Source of the DNA: a virus
IMG/VR virus record: IMGVR_UViG_3300020213_000065
Coordinates: 1 to 37,084 of that record
DNA length: 37,084 bases
Direction: 5' to 3' (one strand)
Positions within the stretch are counted from its first letter, which is position 1. Every line of letters starts with the position of its first letter. Of this stretch, positions 29,812 to 36,792 are shown one piece after another. Below the pieces are notes generated by a model. The model worked only from the letters and a program-made list of their open reading frames with translations. It was not told the DNA's origin and made no database searches. The position numbers and the translations under genes are program-made.

Positions 29812-31881
29812 ATGGCTCAACTATCAACAACAGGGCTTCTTGCTCATCCTAGCTTAAGGGCATATTGGAAGCTAGAGGACCTAACCGATTCTGCTAGCTC
29901 AAACACACTCACAAATAATAATTCTGTGACTTTTGCAGCAGCTAAATATTCTAATGGTGCAGATTTTGGATCCTCTAATACTAATAAATCTTTAACCATA
30001 GCTTCTGAACTTTCTACTCAGGGAAACTCAGATGTTTCTATCCATTGTTGGGTCCAGTTAAAGACAGAGATTGGTAGTGGAACCTACGTTTTTTTTGAGC
30101 ACTCCGCAACTACAGGTTCAGACAGATACTTAAATCTTAGCTATGAATACAATGCGGGAACTAGAAGACTTGTTCTAGATGCTGGGGCTACAAAGGTCAC
30201 AGTTAATACCACAATGGGGACTTCTAGTTGGTATCACCTCGCAGGAACTCGCAATAACTCAGGCAACGCAACAGCCTTTTATATAAATGGAATCTTAGTA
30301 GGTACTAGTACTGTTGGAGCAACAGGAAAAACACAACAAAAAGTAAGCGTAGGCGCAGACACAGCAGGGGCTAGCTTCTCTTCCGCAATCGTTGATGATG
30401 CAGCCCTGTACCAAACTATCTTATCGGCCTCAGAGATAGCAGAAATATACAACGAGGTAGCAGGGTCTTCCAATACTAATTCACTTCGGTATAATTCTGC
30501 ATCTTCTCAGAAGGTGACAGTTACGAATCCAACCGCCTTAAACTCGTTGGCAGCGATGACTGTTGAGTTCTGGTTAAGACCAACTACTATCTCGAATAGT
30601 CAAGGCTTTGTCTCTCGATCTAATGGTGGTGCAAGCCACAACTCCTGGACAATCAACACAGACGGCGGCGGTACAAGCGCTATTCAGATGTCTATCGAAT
30701 CTGCGTCAACAGCATTTTTTGGCCATTTTGCAACTGCCCCCAGTAGTACTTTAGTCGTTGGTCTCTGGCAACACTATGCTTGGGTGTTTGACGGTTCCCA
30801 GACTGGTAATGCTGCAAGGCTCGTTCTCTATGTTAATGGGGTGGCACAAACCTTGACCTTTTCAGGTACGATTCCTGCGGCACTCACTTCAGTTACTCAA
30901 GATCTCTCTTTAGGTTATCGTGGTGATTCTACTAACTATCTCAATGGGTACATGAACGAGGTCAGGGTTTGGAATACTGCCAGAACTCAGGCACTGATTA
31001 GAACTAATATGACGGCACAACTCATCGGCTCGGAAACAGGACTGATTGAATATTGGAGATGTAATCAGTCATCTGGTACAACACTCACCGCAACAACAGG
31101 GACGAGCGGAACACTCACAGGATGGACAGCAGGAAAAGAGGGCTGGACAGTAGACGTGCCTTACTCAGCTTCGGCTACAAAAAACAACTATGCAATGGCG
31201 CTGAGTAACTCTTCTTCCCAAGCCTTTACAATTATAGATGCCTCCTCACTTAAACCCACAGGAAGCTTTACGATTGAAGCTTGGATAAAAACTACTGATA
31301 CTAGTGATCAAGTAATTTTTCAGTCAAAATCAGAAAATACAGCTATAGCAGGGATCAATCTATATGTAGATGCCTCAGGAAAATTGGCTGGAAGATTGGG
31401 TAAAAATACAGGTACAACAGTAAATACGGACTGGAAGGTTATTGGAGGTACTTCAAGCTTAAGGGATGGGATTTGGCATCACGCAGCTTATACCTATGAC
31501 GGTACTACAATGAAGCTTTATGTGGATGGGGTGGAAGAAGGAACCGCAACGCCAGGATTTAATGCTGTTTACGCAGGAACCAATTATGTGAGAATTGGTG
31601 CATGGAATGATACAGGCGCTAATTTCAGTTTTTTTAGTGGGTATATTGACGAAGTCAGACTATGGAGCGTCGCTAGATCAGCATCTGAACTTCTTGGTAG
31701 CAAACAAATTGATGTTACAGGCACAGCAAATCTTGTCTCCGTCTGGAAAGCTGAGAACAATGGCGTTGATTTAGTTGGTTTTAACAATGCTACACCTGTA
31801 AATTCTCCAGTATTTTTATCCAGCACACCTTTTGCTTTATATCCTGGAGGGTCAAAACCTTTATTTTTTAACCAATTATAA
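29812..31881 (+). CDS. Three-domain LamG/concanavalin-like tail adhesin
   Basis: A 689-residue protein made of three concanavalin/LamG-type domains of about 200 residues. Domain starts are recognisable at LRAYWKLEDLTDSAS, at SLRYNSASSQKVTV and at NNYAMALSNSSSQAFTI. Each has a W-x-H-x-A-x-x-Y/R core (for example YHLAGTRNN, WQHYAWVFDG, WHHAAYTYDG), and domains 2 and 3 end with an E-V-R-x-W-x-x-A-R signature. Such domains bind host glycans. ATG 29812 is used; an upstream ATG at 29770 overlaps the previous gene and yields an unlike sequence. It is probably the receptor-binding part of the tail. Confidence 0.75.
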   Translation: MAQLSTTGLLAHPSLRAYWKLEDLTDSASSNTLTNNNSVTFAAAKYSNGADFGSSNTNKSLTIASELSTQGNSDVSIHCWVQLKTEIGSGTYVFFEHSATTGSDRYLNLSYEYNAGTRRLVLDAGATKVTVNTTMGTSSWYHLAGTRNNSGNATAFYINGILVGTSTVGATGKTQQKVSVGADTAGASFSSAIVDDAALYQTILSASEIAEIYNEVAGSSNTNSLRYNSASSQKVTVTNPTALNSLAAMTVEFWLRPTTISNSQGFVSRSNGGASHNSWTINTDGGGTSAIQMSIESASTAFFGHFATAPSSTLVVGLWQHYAWVFDGSQTGNAARLVLYVNGVAQTLTFSGTIPAALTSVTQDLSLGYRGDSTNYLNGYMNEVRVWNTARTQALIRTNMTAQLIGSETGLIEYWRCNQSSGTTLTATTGTSGTLTGWTAGKEGWTVDVPYSASATKNNYAMALSNSSSQAFTIIDASSLKPTGSFTIEAWIKTTDTSDQVIFQSKSENTAIAGINLYVDASGKLAGRLGKNTGTTVNTDWKVIGGTSSLRDGIWHHAAYTYDGTTMKLYVDGVEEGTATPGFNAVYAGTNYVRIGAWNDTGANFSFFSGYIDEVRLWSVARSASELLGSKQIDVTGTANLVSVWKAENNGVDLVGFNNATPVNSPVFLSSTPFALYPGGSKPLFFNQL

Positions 31882-32321
31882 TGACAGACCTAAGCTATTG
31901 GATGGGAATAATAAGTTTTGCGGGAGTGGCCTTCTTGGGAGTCTCCACTTTTCTCACTAACTGGCGTAGCGGTAAGGATAAGGTTGGTAATGAAGTATTG
32001 GTTTTATATAAGGAACAGGTTTCAGCCCTAGAGGCGGATGTTTTACGGGCCAGAGATAGAAGTAATGAACTTGGTAATCAGATGCAGACTCTATCTATAG
32101 AGCTGGGGAAACTTAAAGGGGAGATCGTAGCAAGAGATAAGCAACTATCCGAGTATAAGGAGATCTTTCAGAACAGAGATCCAGAACTCCAACAAGTACT
32201 AACCGAGATTCGGGATTTTATGGGCGACATACATAAACAGTTAATCACAAATGAGGTTCGTAACATTAAGATCGATAAAACAACCAGAGAGGAGACGGGA
32301 AAGGTGCTCAGAAACAAATGA
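31881..32321 (+). CDS. Membrane-anchored coiled-coil protein, possible spanin or lysis accessory
   Basis: A 146-residue protein with one N-terminal membrane segment (residues about 7-27, MGIISFAGVAFLGVSTFL) followed by a long coiled coil (40-110) of charged heptads. This layout resembles inner-membrane spanins (Rz) or lysis-associated scaffold proteins in phage lysis cassettes. It overlaps the previous stop codon (TAATG) and overlaps the amidase start by ATGA. There is no lipobox partner visible, so the spanin reading is only suggestive. Confidence 0.5.
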   Translation: MTDLSYWMGIISFAGVAFLGVSTFLTNWRSGKDKVGNEVLVLYKEQVSALEADVLRARDRSNELGNQMQTLSIELGKLKGEIVARDKQLSEYKEIFQNRDPELQQVLTEIRDFMGDIHKQLITNEVRNIKIDKTTREETGKVLRNK

Positions 32322-33028
32322 TAATTAATGATCGCATTGGCACATATCTAGCTACTGGGCGTTCTTGGAATACTCGCAACGTTAATACGATTAAAAAGTT
32401 TTCGATCCATCACGATGCAATTCCACAAGATAATAGAACTGCGGATCAGGTAATGTCATCAATCTTTCGGATTCATCACGAAAAAAATGGTTGGCCTGGA
32501 ATGTCTTACCATTACTATGTGCATAGTGACGGTACAGTTTATCAAGTCAACAAACACGAGTGGATTACCTGGATTGACGGTATTAATTTGGATGCTATAG
32601 GTATTGTTTTAAACGGTTACTTTCATAGCCCCCACAACAATTCCCCCACTCCTCCTCAGCTAAAGTCACTAAAAGAATTATTGGATAAGCTTTGTACTCA
32701 ACACCCTGAGTTCCCTGCCTCCCAAAAGGATGTTACGGCCCATCGAGAGAGGGGCCAAACTGCTTGCCCTGGCGATAAAGCTTATCCTTATATTAAAGAA
32801 TACAGAGATAAGCTAGGTGACGTTAACTGGGCATCCCCTCCTCAGCCTCAACCAGGAAATCAAGTTCCAGAATATCTAAAAACCATGCTCCAAGAGCAAC
32901 AATTGGATATTAACAACGAGTCCCAAATGAGGGCCTTTTTCCAAAAAGCTATTGATTTTGCAGATATTAAAAAAGATCGAGATAACCTTGCCACCAAAAA
33001 CGCCAATGCTTTAAGAGCCCTAAACTAA
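32318..33028 (+). CDS. Endolysin, N-acetylmuramoyl-L-alanine amidase
   Basis: A 236-residue Amidase_2-type zinc enzyme. The N-terminal His is in SIHHDA (His31/His32), and the second His and Cys are in AHRERGQTACPG (His142, Cys150); MSYHYYVHSDG and NLDAIGIVLNG are family segments. It cleaves the bond between the sugar chain and the peptide of peptidoglycan at the end of infection. Residues about 185-236 form a helical linker or coil (KKDRDNLATKNAN) that may anchor it. It starts in an ATGA overlap with the membrane/coiled-coil gene and ends in a TAATG overlap with a tiny membrane peptide gene. Confidence 0.9.
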   Translation: MIINDRIGTYLATGRSWNTRNVNTIKKFSIHHDAIPQDNRTADQVMSSIFRIHHEKNGWPGMSYHYYVHSDGTVYQVNKHEWITWIDGINLDAIGIVLNGYFHSPHNNSPTPPQLKSLKELLDKLCTQHPEFPASQKDVTAHRERGQTACPGDKAYPYIKEYRDKLGDVNWASPPQPQPGNQVPEYLKTMLQEQQLDINNESQMRAFFQKAIDFADIKKDRDNLATKNANALRALN

Positions 33029-33087
33029 TGCTTGTACTGATATTGCTAATAATTTTAATAGTTCTACTCCTCGGAAGAGGGCTTTAA
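33028..33087 (+). CDS. 19-residue hydrophobic peptide
   Basis: ATG 33028 overlaps the amidase stop codon (TAATG), and the frame ends at TAA 33085-33087. Sixteen residues are Leu, Ile, Val or Met, followed by GRGL: a single membrane segment and nothing else. Short hydrophobic peptides with a C-terminal GR motif occur near lysis genes. Coupled translation and position suggest a lysis or membrane accessory peptide, but no function is proven. Confidence 0.5.
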   Translation: MLVLILLIILIVLLLGRGL

Positions 33088-33100
33088 TAGTCGGGGGCGT

Positions 33101-33122
33101 GGGCTTGTTCAGGCACAAGCTC
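33101..33122 (+). terminator. Hairpin after the amidase block
   Basis: GGGCTTGT (33101-33108) pairs with ACAAGCTC (33115-33122) across 6 bases, one G-T pair included. It is followed by ACCTCCTT rather than a T run, so it may be a weak terminator or a processing site. A 12-base palindrome, GCCTAATTAGGC, lies at 33131-33142 and ends 7 bases before the next start codon. Confidence 0.45.
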
Positions 33123-33149
33123 ACCTCCTTGCCTAATTAGGCGAGATTA

Positions 33150-33317
33150 ATGAAAACTATTGATTTAGTGGTCAATGATGCCCGAAAATTCTTTTTTCAT
33201 ATACCAAGAAACAGGCTTGACAGGAGATACCAATTAACTGTTATAAAGATGTGGATTGCAGCGTTTGCAGGGTTGGGGATTGTGATGATCTTTGCAGTCT
33301 TTGGTAACCCTTTTTAA
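33150..33317 (+). CDS. Small single-span membrane protein (holin-like accessory)
   Basis: A 55-residue protein with a charged N-terminal helix (VNDARKFFFHIPRNRLDRRY) and one membrane segment (VIKMWIAAFAGLGIVMIFAVF). It lies between the amidase and the candidate holin. The distribution is like that of small antiholin or accessory membrane proteins. No family is recognised. It ends 1 base before the consensus Shine-Dalgarno site of the next gene. Confidence 0.5.
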   Translation: MKTIDLVVNDARKFFFHIPRNRLDRRYQLTVIKMWIAAFAGLGIVMIFAVFGNPF

Positions 33318-33331
33318 GGGAGGTGATATTT

Positions 33332-33577
33332 ATGGAAACATTGACTTTAGGAGCCGCTATTATTGCGGTGCTTGAGTGGATTAAGTCACTGGATACTAAA
33401 AACTTAATTAGTAATTATATAACATTACCTGTTGCTATTATTTTAGGAGCGGTAGCAGGATATGCCCACTTTCTAGGGACCCAAAGTATTGAACAAGGAG
33501 TAGTGGCAGGGTTTTTAGCCGTTGGGATTCATACAACAGCTCGTGCTGCTGGCAGAGCGCAAAGAGATAGTAGGTAA
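33332..33577 (+). CDS. Candidate holin, two membrane segments
   Basis: An 81-residue protein with an opening hydrophobic segment, two predicted membrane spans (YITLPVAIILGAVAGYAHFL and GVVAGFLAVGIHTTA) and a positively charged tail (RAAGRAQRDSR). Size and layout fit phage holins that permeabilise the membrane so the amidase can reach the wall. GGAGGTGA (33319-33326) is the best Shine-Dalgarno match in the lysis region and is placed for ATG 33332; a GTG at 33323 lies inside it and is therefore unlikely as start. Confidence 0.65.
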   Translation: METLTLGAAIIAVLEWIKSLDTKNLISNYITLPVAIILGAVAGYAHFLGTQSIEQGVVAGFLAVGIHTTARAAGRAQRDSR

Positions 33578-33582
33578 TTATA

Positions 33583-33614
33583 TTGGGGTTAGTTCGTAGA
33601 TGGCCTAGCCCCAA
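33583..33614 (+). other. Hairpin between holin and HNH genes
   Basis: TTGGGGTTAG (33583-33592) pairs with CTAGCCCCAA (33605-33614), 10 pairs including one G-T, around a 12-base loop. It is followed by CAAAAAGGG rather than T residues. It may separate the lysis transcript from the downstream genes. Confidence 0.45.
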
Positions 33615-33632
33615 CAAAAAGGGAAGGTTAAT

Positions 33633-34256
33633 ATGTCGCTAGAACTACGACACGATCAAGAACAACCAATGCACAACTACCAACTAGACAGGGTAGAAGT
33701 GCTCGAAAGAATGAGAAGAGCGGGGCTTTATACAGGCTCAGGGACAACACCCGACCAGCGGGGGTGGGTCAAAGAGCGTGATGATCACAGGTGTCAGTTT
33801 CATGAGTTTAAGAAGATTCCGCAGGGTTATGAGTGGCAACAGTGCCACAGGACAGAAAACCGTAACCTAGCGGGTCAGGAGTTAAGAAGAGCAAGAGGAA
33901 GACAAAGATGGCAACTAGAGGTCCATCACATCATTGCGCAATCAGAGATGAGGGCTAATCCCACAAGGCACGGAGGGGAGCAACCGAACAATTTAATTAC
34001 TCTATGTGCGGGGCTTGCAGGGGAAACAGGACATCATGACTTAATGTCCCCTGGAATGATAATGGCAAAAATGATGTATCCCACAGATCATACAAGTTAT
34101 GACAGGTGGCTTACCCACATAAGAGAAGCCGAAGGGAAGGGCTTAAAGATGCACAACACAGACTGGGACGGAATGCTCAAAATGGTAGCTCGTACCAGGA
34201 CAGTTGAATTTTTGCGAAGGGAAAACAAACAATTTCCTTACGCCAAAGAACGATGA
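33633..34256 (+). CDS. HNH-type nuclease
   Basis: A 207-residue protein with RDDHRCQFHEF (Cys and His), then LEVHHIIAQSEM, which is the first His pair of an HNH core. PNNLITLCAGLAGETGHHDL supplies Asn and the terminal His-His. The N-terminal Arg/Glu-rich part and the C-terminal helical part add DNA contacts. Free-standing HNH proteins of this size accompany many phage packaging or replication modules and may act as nicking or homing endonucleases. No NUMOD repeats are seen, so it may be a functional phage nuclease rather than a mobile parasite. Confidence 0.72.
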   Translation: MSLELRHDQEQPMHNYQLDRVEVLERMRRAGLYTGSGTTPDQRGWVKERDDHRCQFHEFKKIPQGYEWQQCHRTENRNLAGQELRRARGRQRWQLEVHHIIAQSEMRANPTRHGGEQPNNLITLCAGLAGETGHHDLMSPGMIMAKMMYPTDHTSYDRWLTHIREAEGKGLKMHNTDWDGMLKMVARTRTVEFLRRENKQFPYAKER

Positions 34257-34588
34257 AAGAATATGAAGCGGTTTATGTATCGGGACCGATTACAAACTCC
34301 GATCCGGAAATAATGCGGACTAACCTTTTACGAGGTTCTGAGGTTGGGGCAAGACTCTACGAACAAGGCAAGCTCCCTTTTATCCCCCATGCTAATTCTG
34401 AAAAATTGCGAGACTATACCCACATGGAGTGGCGTGACTATATGCGTATTGATATAGAGCTCCTAAAACGCTCTGATTCTATTTACATGATGAATGGATG
34501 GCAAAACTCAAGAGGGGCCAGAATAGAGCACTTTTTGGCCCTTAGGTGGGGCAAGAAACCATACTATGAGGAGGAGTCATATGGGTGA
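34253..34588 (+). CDS. Nucleoside 2-deoxyribosyltransferase-like protein (DUF4406 type)
   Basis: A 111-residue protein with VYVSGPITN at residues 7-15, ADSI-like IELLKRSDSIYMMNGWQNSRG, and ARIEHFLALRWGK, which hold the catalytic-type Glu and phosphate-contact residues of the deoxyribosyltransferase superfamily. Phages use such proteins in nucleotide salvage or in altering deoxynucleotide pools, for example hydrolysis of modified dNMPs. Substrate unknown. It overlaps the HNH gene by ATGA and the next gene by 8 bases. Confidence 0.72.
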   Translation: MKEYEAVYVSGPITNSDPEIMRTNLLRGSEVGARLYEQGKLPFIPHANSEKLRDYTHMEWRDYMRIDIELLKRSDSIYMMNGWQNSRGARIEHFLALRWGKKPYYEEESYG

Positions 34589-35006
34589 GATCCTTGAACC
34601 CACCCCAGAACAAATACTTCATCTCGACAGAAGGAGCTCTTTTGACGAGCGGCAAATCATGATAAAAAAGGTGATGGCTGAATCGGATGCCCGAACACAG
34701 AAGGTTCTGTACTATAACCCTGTGACTGAAGGACTCCTCCAGTTCAAGATTGGCTTCGCTCTCGCCAGAAGGTTAATGGATCATGTGACCAAAAAGTTTG
34801 ATATTGATGAGCATTATCTAGCTTTGGATGGCTTGTGGGAGAAGGGTTTTCAAAAATTCTTAACTGAAGAGAGGCCACCGGAGACACCCGCGGAACCAAA
34901 GTATAACGTCTGTGATAAGGGACACGAGACCTTTTTGGTGCGAATGCAGTATAGGATATGCAGAGCGTGTGACCCTCCTTACATAGAATGGGTTAACGAA
35001 CTATGA
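34581..35006 (+). CDS. Hypothetical protein with C-terminal Cys cluster
   Basis: A 141-residue protein starting at ATG 34581 after GGAGG (the in-frame ATG 34566 falls inside the preceding coding end). The first two thirds are helical and charged. The end carries VCDKGHE and MQYRICRACDP, a set of three Cys and a His that could bind zinc. No domain is recognised. It belongs to the small-gene transcript with the deoxyribosyltransferase-like gene. Confidence 0.5.
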   Translation: MGEILEPTPEQILHLDRRSSFDERQIMIKKVMAESDARTQKVLYYNPVTEGLLQFKIGFALARRLMDHVTKKFDIDEHYLALDGLWEKGFQKFLTEERPPETPAEPKYNVCDKGHETFLVRMQYRICRACDPPYIEWVNEL

Positions 35007-35138
35007 ACTAGTTCTCAGATAAAACATTATGATGTCCCTTCTGAACAGTAAATGGAGGGTTGATAATTACCGTTTCTACCAGTTAGCATTGCTGTCGTTC
35101 CCATAGCTCTAGCCTCAAGTTGACCTATTCTGACTCAG

Positions 35139-35167
35139 TTGACAAATTCTTTATAACAGACTATGAT
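35139..35167 (+). promoter_or_regulatory. Consensus-type sigma-70 promoter
   Basis: TTGACA (35139-35144), a 17-base gap and TATGAT (35162-35167) give a near-perfect host-type promoter. A perfect palindrome GAACTAGTTC lies at 35005-35014 and a TTGATA at 35053 upstream. The transcript would begin near 35174 and run about 115 bases before the next start codon, through two hairpins. Confidence 0.75.
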
Positions 35168-35188
35168 TACATCATATCGTTTAGTTGC

Positions 35189-35248
35189 TAAGGCAGAAAC
35201 GCCTTAACCGAATCTTCGTATGACACCCACGCAAGTCATTAGAAGATT
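35189..35248 (+). promoter_or_regulatory. Structured leader with two hairpins
   Basis: Hairpin 1 pairs TAAGGC (35189-35194) with GCCTTA (35201-35206). Hairpin 2 is nested: AATCTTC (35211-35217) pairs with GAAGATT (35242-35248), and inside it ATGAC (35220-35224) pairs with GTCAT (35235-35239), leaving a 10-base loop and a 2x2 internal loop. The region has no open reading frame of note. It may be a small RNA or a 5' leader that controls the genes at 35289 onward. Confidence 0.5.
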
Positions 35249-35288
35249 TAGATAAGACCTCTCTGGGCAACTATGACGTTATGCATAG

Positions 35289-35528
35289 ATGCCAGACGAA
35301 CTTATAACACAAACAGAATTACTTGTAAAGAGATTAGAACCTCATTTTAGGACTAATGTTAACCTCAGACAACACCTTAAGATAGCTCCTCAAAACCTAT
35401 ACTACAAAATTTCACAAAATGATCTTGCTAAAAAATATGACGTTTCAGTTACCCGTATCAATCAGATAGTTAAATTCTACAGAACTCGAATTGAACCTCT
35501 CGTAGCCAAGATGGAGGTTACCCAATGA
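35289..35528 (+). CDS. Small helix-turn-helix protein, sigma-region-4-like
   Basis: A 79-residue protein. Residues about 40-62 (SQNDLAKKYDVSVTRINQIV) fit a helix-turn-helix and closely recall the pattern of sigma-factor region 4 (x-x-x-x-A-x-x-x-x-V-S-x-x-R-x-x-Q-I). It has no core-binding region 2. It could be a small transcriptional regulator, an anti-terminator or a sigma-like activator for late promoters. It lies behind a consensus host promoter and thus should be expressed by host polymerase, and it overlaps the next gene by ATGA. Confidence 0.55.
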   Translation: MPDELITQTELLVKRLEPHFRTNVNLRQHLKIAPQNLYYKISQNDLAKKYDVSVTRINQIVKFYRTRIEPLVAKMEVTQ

Positions 35529-35752
35529 GCCAGAAGTTAATTTGTACTTGGTGTTTAAAAAAAGCTAAGGCATTGGTTCTTAATCCAATCTCTTGTGCTG
35601 CTAAAAACTCTATATACCAATTTCCCTCGGATTACTGCTGCCTTAAATGTGAGAAAGCAATTAACAAGTTACTAAAAAGACAATCACCTGAGCAGATCCT
35701 CTTAGACATTGCACAACCTGCTGGAGAAGAAGCACAAGGAGTCTACCAATGA
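35525..35752 (+). CDS. Small zinc-binding hypothetical protein
   Basis: A 75-residue protein with CTWC near residue 7 and CCLKC near residue 38, so two Cys pairs about 30 residues apart, plus one Cys in between. That is a small zinc ribbon or treble clef. The last 20 residues are acidic. It overlaps the neighbours on both sides by ATGA and so is coupled to the helix-turn-helix gene. Function unknown. Confidence 0.5.
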   Translation: MSQKLICTWCLKKAKALVLNPISCAAKNSIYQFPSDYCCLKCEKAINKLLKRQSPEQILLDIAQPAGEEAQGVYQ

Positions 35753-35817
35753 TTTTTGTTTACCTAACCATAGCTATCTTTGCTATTGCCTATGCTCTTG
35801 GAGGAGATGAATCATGA
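35749..35817 (+). CDS. 22-residue membrane peptide
   Basis: A 22-codon frame with ATGA overlaps at both ends. The product is one hydrophobic segment (FVYLTIAIFAIAYALGG) with an acidic tail, DES. The tight double coupling argues that it is real even though it is tiny. Its last codons also contain the GGAGG that serves the next gene, so it could alternatively be mainly a coupling leader. Confidence 0.45.
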   Translation: MIFVYLTIAIFAIAYALGGDES

Positions 35818-36152
35818 ATTTTGAACAAATCATAGCGGATTACAAGGAACATAAAGATGATCCTGACTGGATTAGTAATGCTTGCGTAGAGGTAGCTGCT
35901 TATCTTTTTACACACAACACTAATATGGCTAAGGCTGAACTCTTAGAAAAACAAAGCCTAGTCGCTCTTTTAACACAAACACCCGCAGAAGGCGAAAAGA
36001 AACTATCTGTAGCGGAGTCTGAAAACAGAGCGGTAGTTAACACACAAAACCACTATGGAATATTAAAAGCCCAGTCTGAGGCAGTAATTGAATTCATCAA
36101 TGCCCTTAAAACAAGATCAAGAGTTTTAGAGGGGGAAAGGAAACAAGCATGA
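35814..36152 (+). CDS. Phage helical accessory protein (recombination/replication neighbourhood)
   Basis: A 112-residue helical protein. KDDPDWISNACVEVAAYLF, then the VALLTQTPAEGEKKLSVAES middle, and the LKAQSEAVIEFINALKTRSRVLEGE end match a group of short phage proteins common beside single-strand annealing and replication genes. They have no established activity that I can name. GGAGG lies 9 bases upstream of ATG 35814. It overlaps the next gene by ATGA. Confidence 0.55.
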   Translation: MNFEQIIADYKEHKDDPDWISNACVEVAAYLFTHNTNMAKAELLEKQSLVALLTQTPAEGEKKLSVAESENRAVVNTQNHYGILKAQSEAVIEFINALKTRSRVLEGERKQA

Positions 36153-36502
36153 ATTGTCCGATTTGTAAAGGCGAGATGTGGGATAACAAAGCTAAAAAAG
36201 CTTCAGGGGCAATGAATCCTAAAGCACCTGACTTTAAATGTAAAAACCCTGAGTGTGATGGTGTTATCTGGCCTCCTAAAGGAACTACTCCTCAACCTGT
36301 ATCCGAGTATAAAGGTGAACCAACATGGAACTCAAACGTCAAGCTTCCTCCAGCAGGGGTTGATGACAGGGAAAGACGTATCCAAAGACAACACAGCCAG
36401 GAGATGGCACTCATAGATTTTGCAAACAAAGGGATTAGTAGCTACACCGATGAGCAGTTGGTGGGGCGAATTAATTTTTTTGTTCAGGATCTCGAAATTT
36501 AG
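36149..36502 (+). CDS. Zinc-ribbon phage protein
   Basis: A 117-residue protein starting with CPICKGEMWDN, followed by NPKAPDFKCKNPECDGVIWP: two Cys pairs about 28 residues apart, forming a classical zinc ribbon. Small proteins with this exact layout (C-P-x-C-x-x-x-M-W-D-N and D-F-K-C-K) are common beside phage annealing and single-strand-binding proteins. The C-terminal half is helical. A DNA-binding or recombination accessory role is inferred. It ends the coding run before a structured intergenic region. Confidence 0.6.
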   Translation: MNCPICKGEMWDNKAKKASGAMNPKAPDFKCKNPECDGVIWPPKGTTPQPVSEYKGEPTWNSNVKLPPAGVDDRERRIQRQHSQEMALIDFANKGISSYTDEQLVGRINFFVQDLEI

Positions 36503-36521
36503 TTTTGATGTACAGCAATTG

Positions 36522-36619
36522 CCTTAGCTGGTTGCAGACGGCCAGCTAAGGGTCAGATACTCCTAGCCGAGGGGGGCAGCTTCGGCTAGACATACCTGAC
36601 CAAGGCGTGAGTGATCACG
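36522..36619 (+). ncRNA. Structured intergenic region, possible noncoding RNA or origin
   Basis: Three stems follow each other. CCTTAGCTGG (36522-36531) pairs perfectly with CCAGCTAAGG (36542-36551). Then GGTCAG (36551-36556) pairs with CTGACC (36596-36601) and encloses a second stem, CTAGCCGA (36563-36570) with TCGGCTAG (36582-36589), with 6 unpaired bases on each side and an 11-base loop holding six G. Finally CGTGA (36606-36610) and TCACG (36615-36619) close a GTGA tetraloop. No tRNA, known riboswitch or ribozyme core was recognised. It lies between the recombination-type genes and the replication-initiator-like gene. Confidence 0.45.
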
Positions 36620-36681
36620 TTAAATATCTGCCTATATGAACCAAACTATTTCGAGATTACAACCAGATACAACTCAGATAA

Positions 36682-36792
36682 GGAGGTTTTTATGTTTATA
36701 AAAGCCGAGAGCATAGGTACTCAGTCAAGAAAAAAGACCTAATTGAGATATGCGCTTCATGCCATAGAAAGAGACATAAAAAAATAATATGA
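36682..36792 (+). pseudogene. Remnant of an HNH endonuclease
   Basis: In the frame from 36682 to TGA 36790-36792 the product ends DLIEICASCHRKRHKK, a typical C-terminus of HNH proteins with C-x-x-C-H and the final His. There is a stop just upstream and no start codon in this frame. A perfect AAGGAGG (36680-36686) is followed by ATG 36692 in another frame, which reaches A-AAA-AAG, a -1 slip sequence that would enter the HNH frame. Either it is a decayed fragment, or a short frameshifted product. TGA overlaps the next ATG. Confidence 0.45.

Noticed and set aside
36522-36619. tRNA gene or hammerhead ribozyme
   Set aside because: No anticodon arm, T-loop consensus or CCA end, and no CTGATGA or GAAA ribozyme core.
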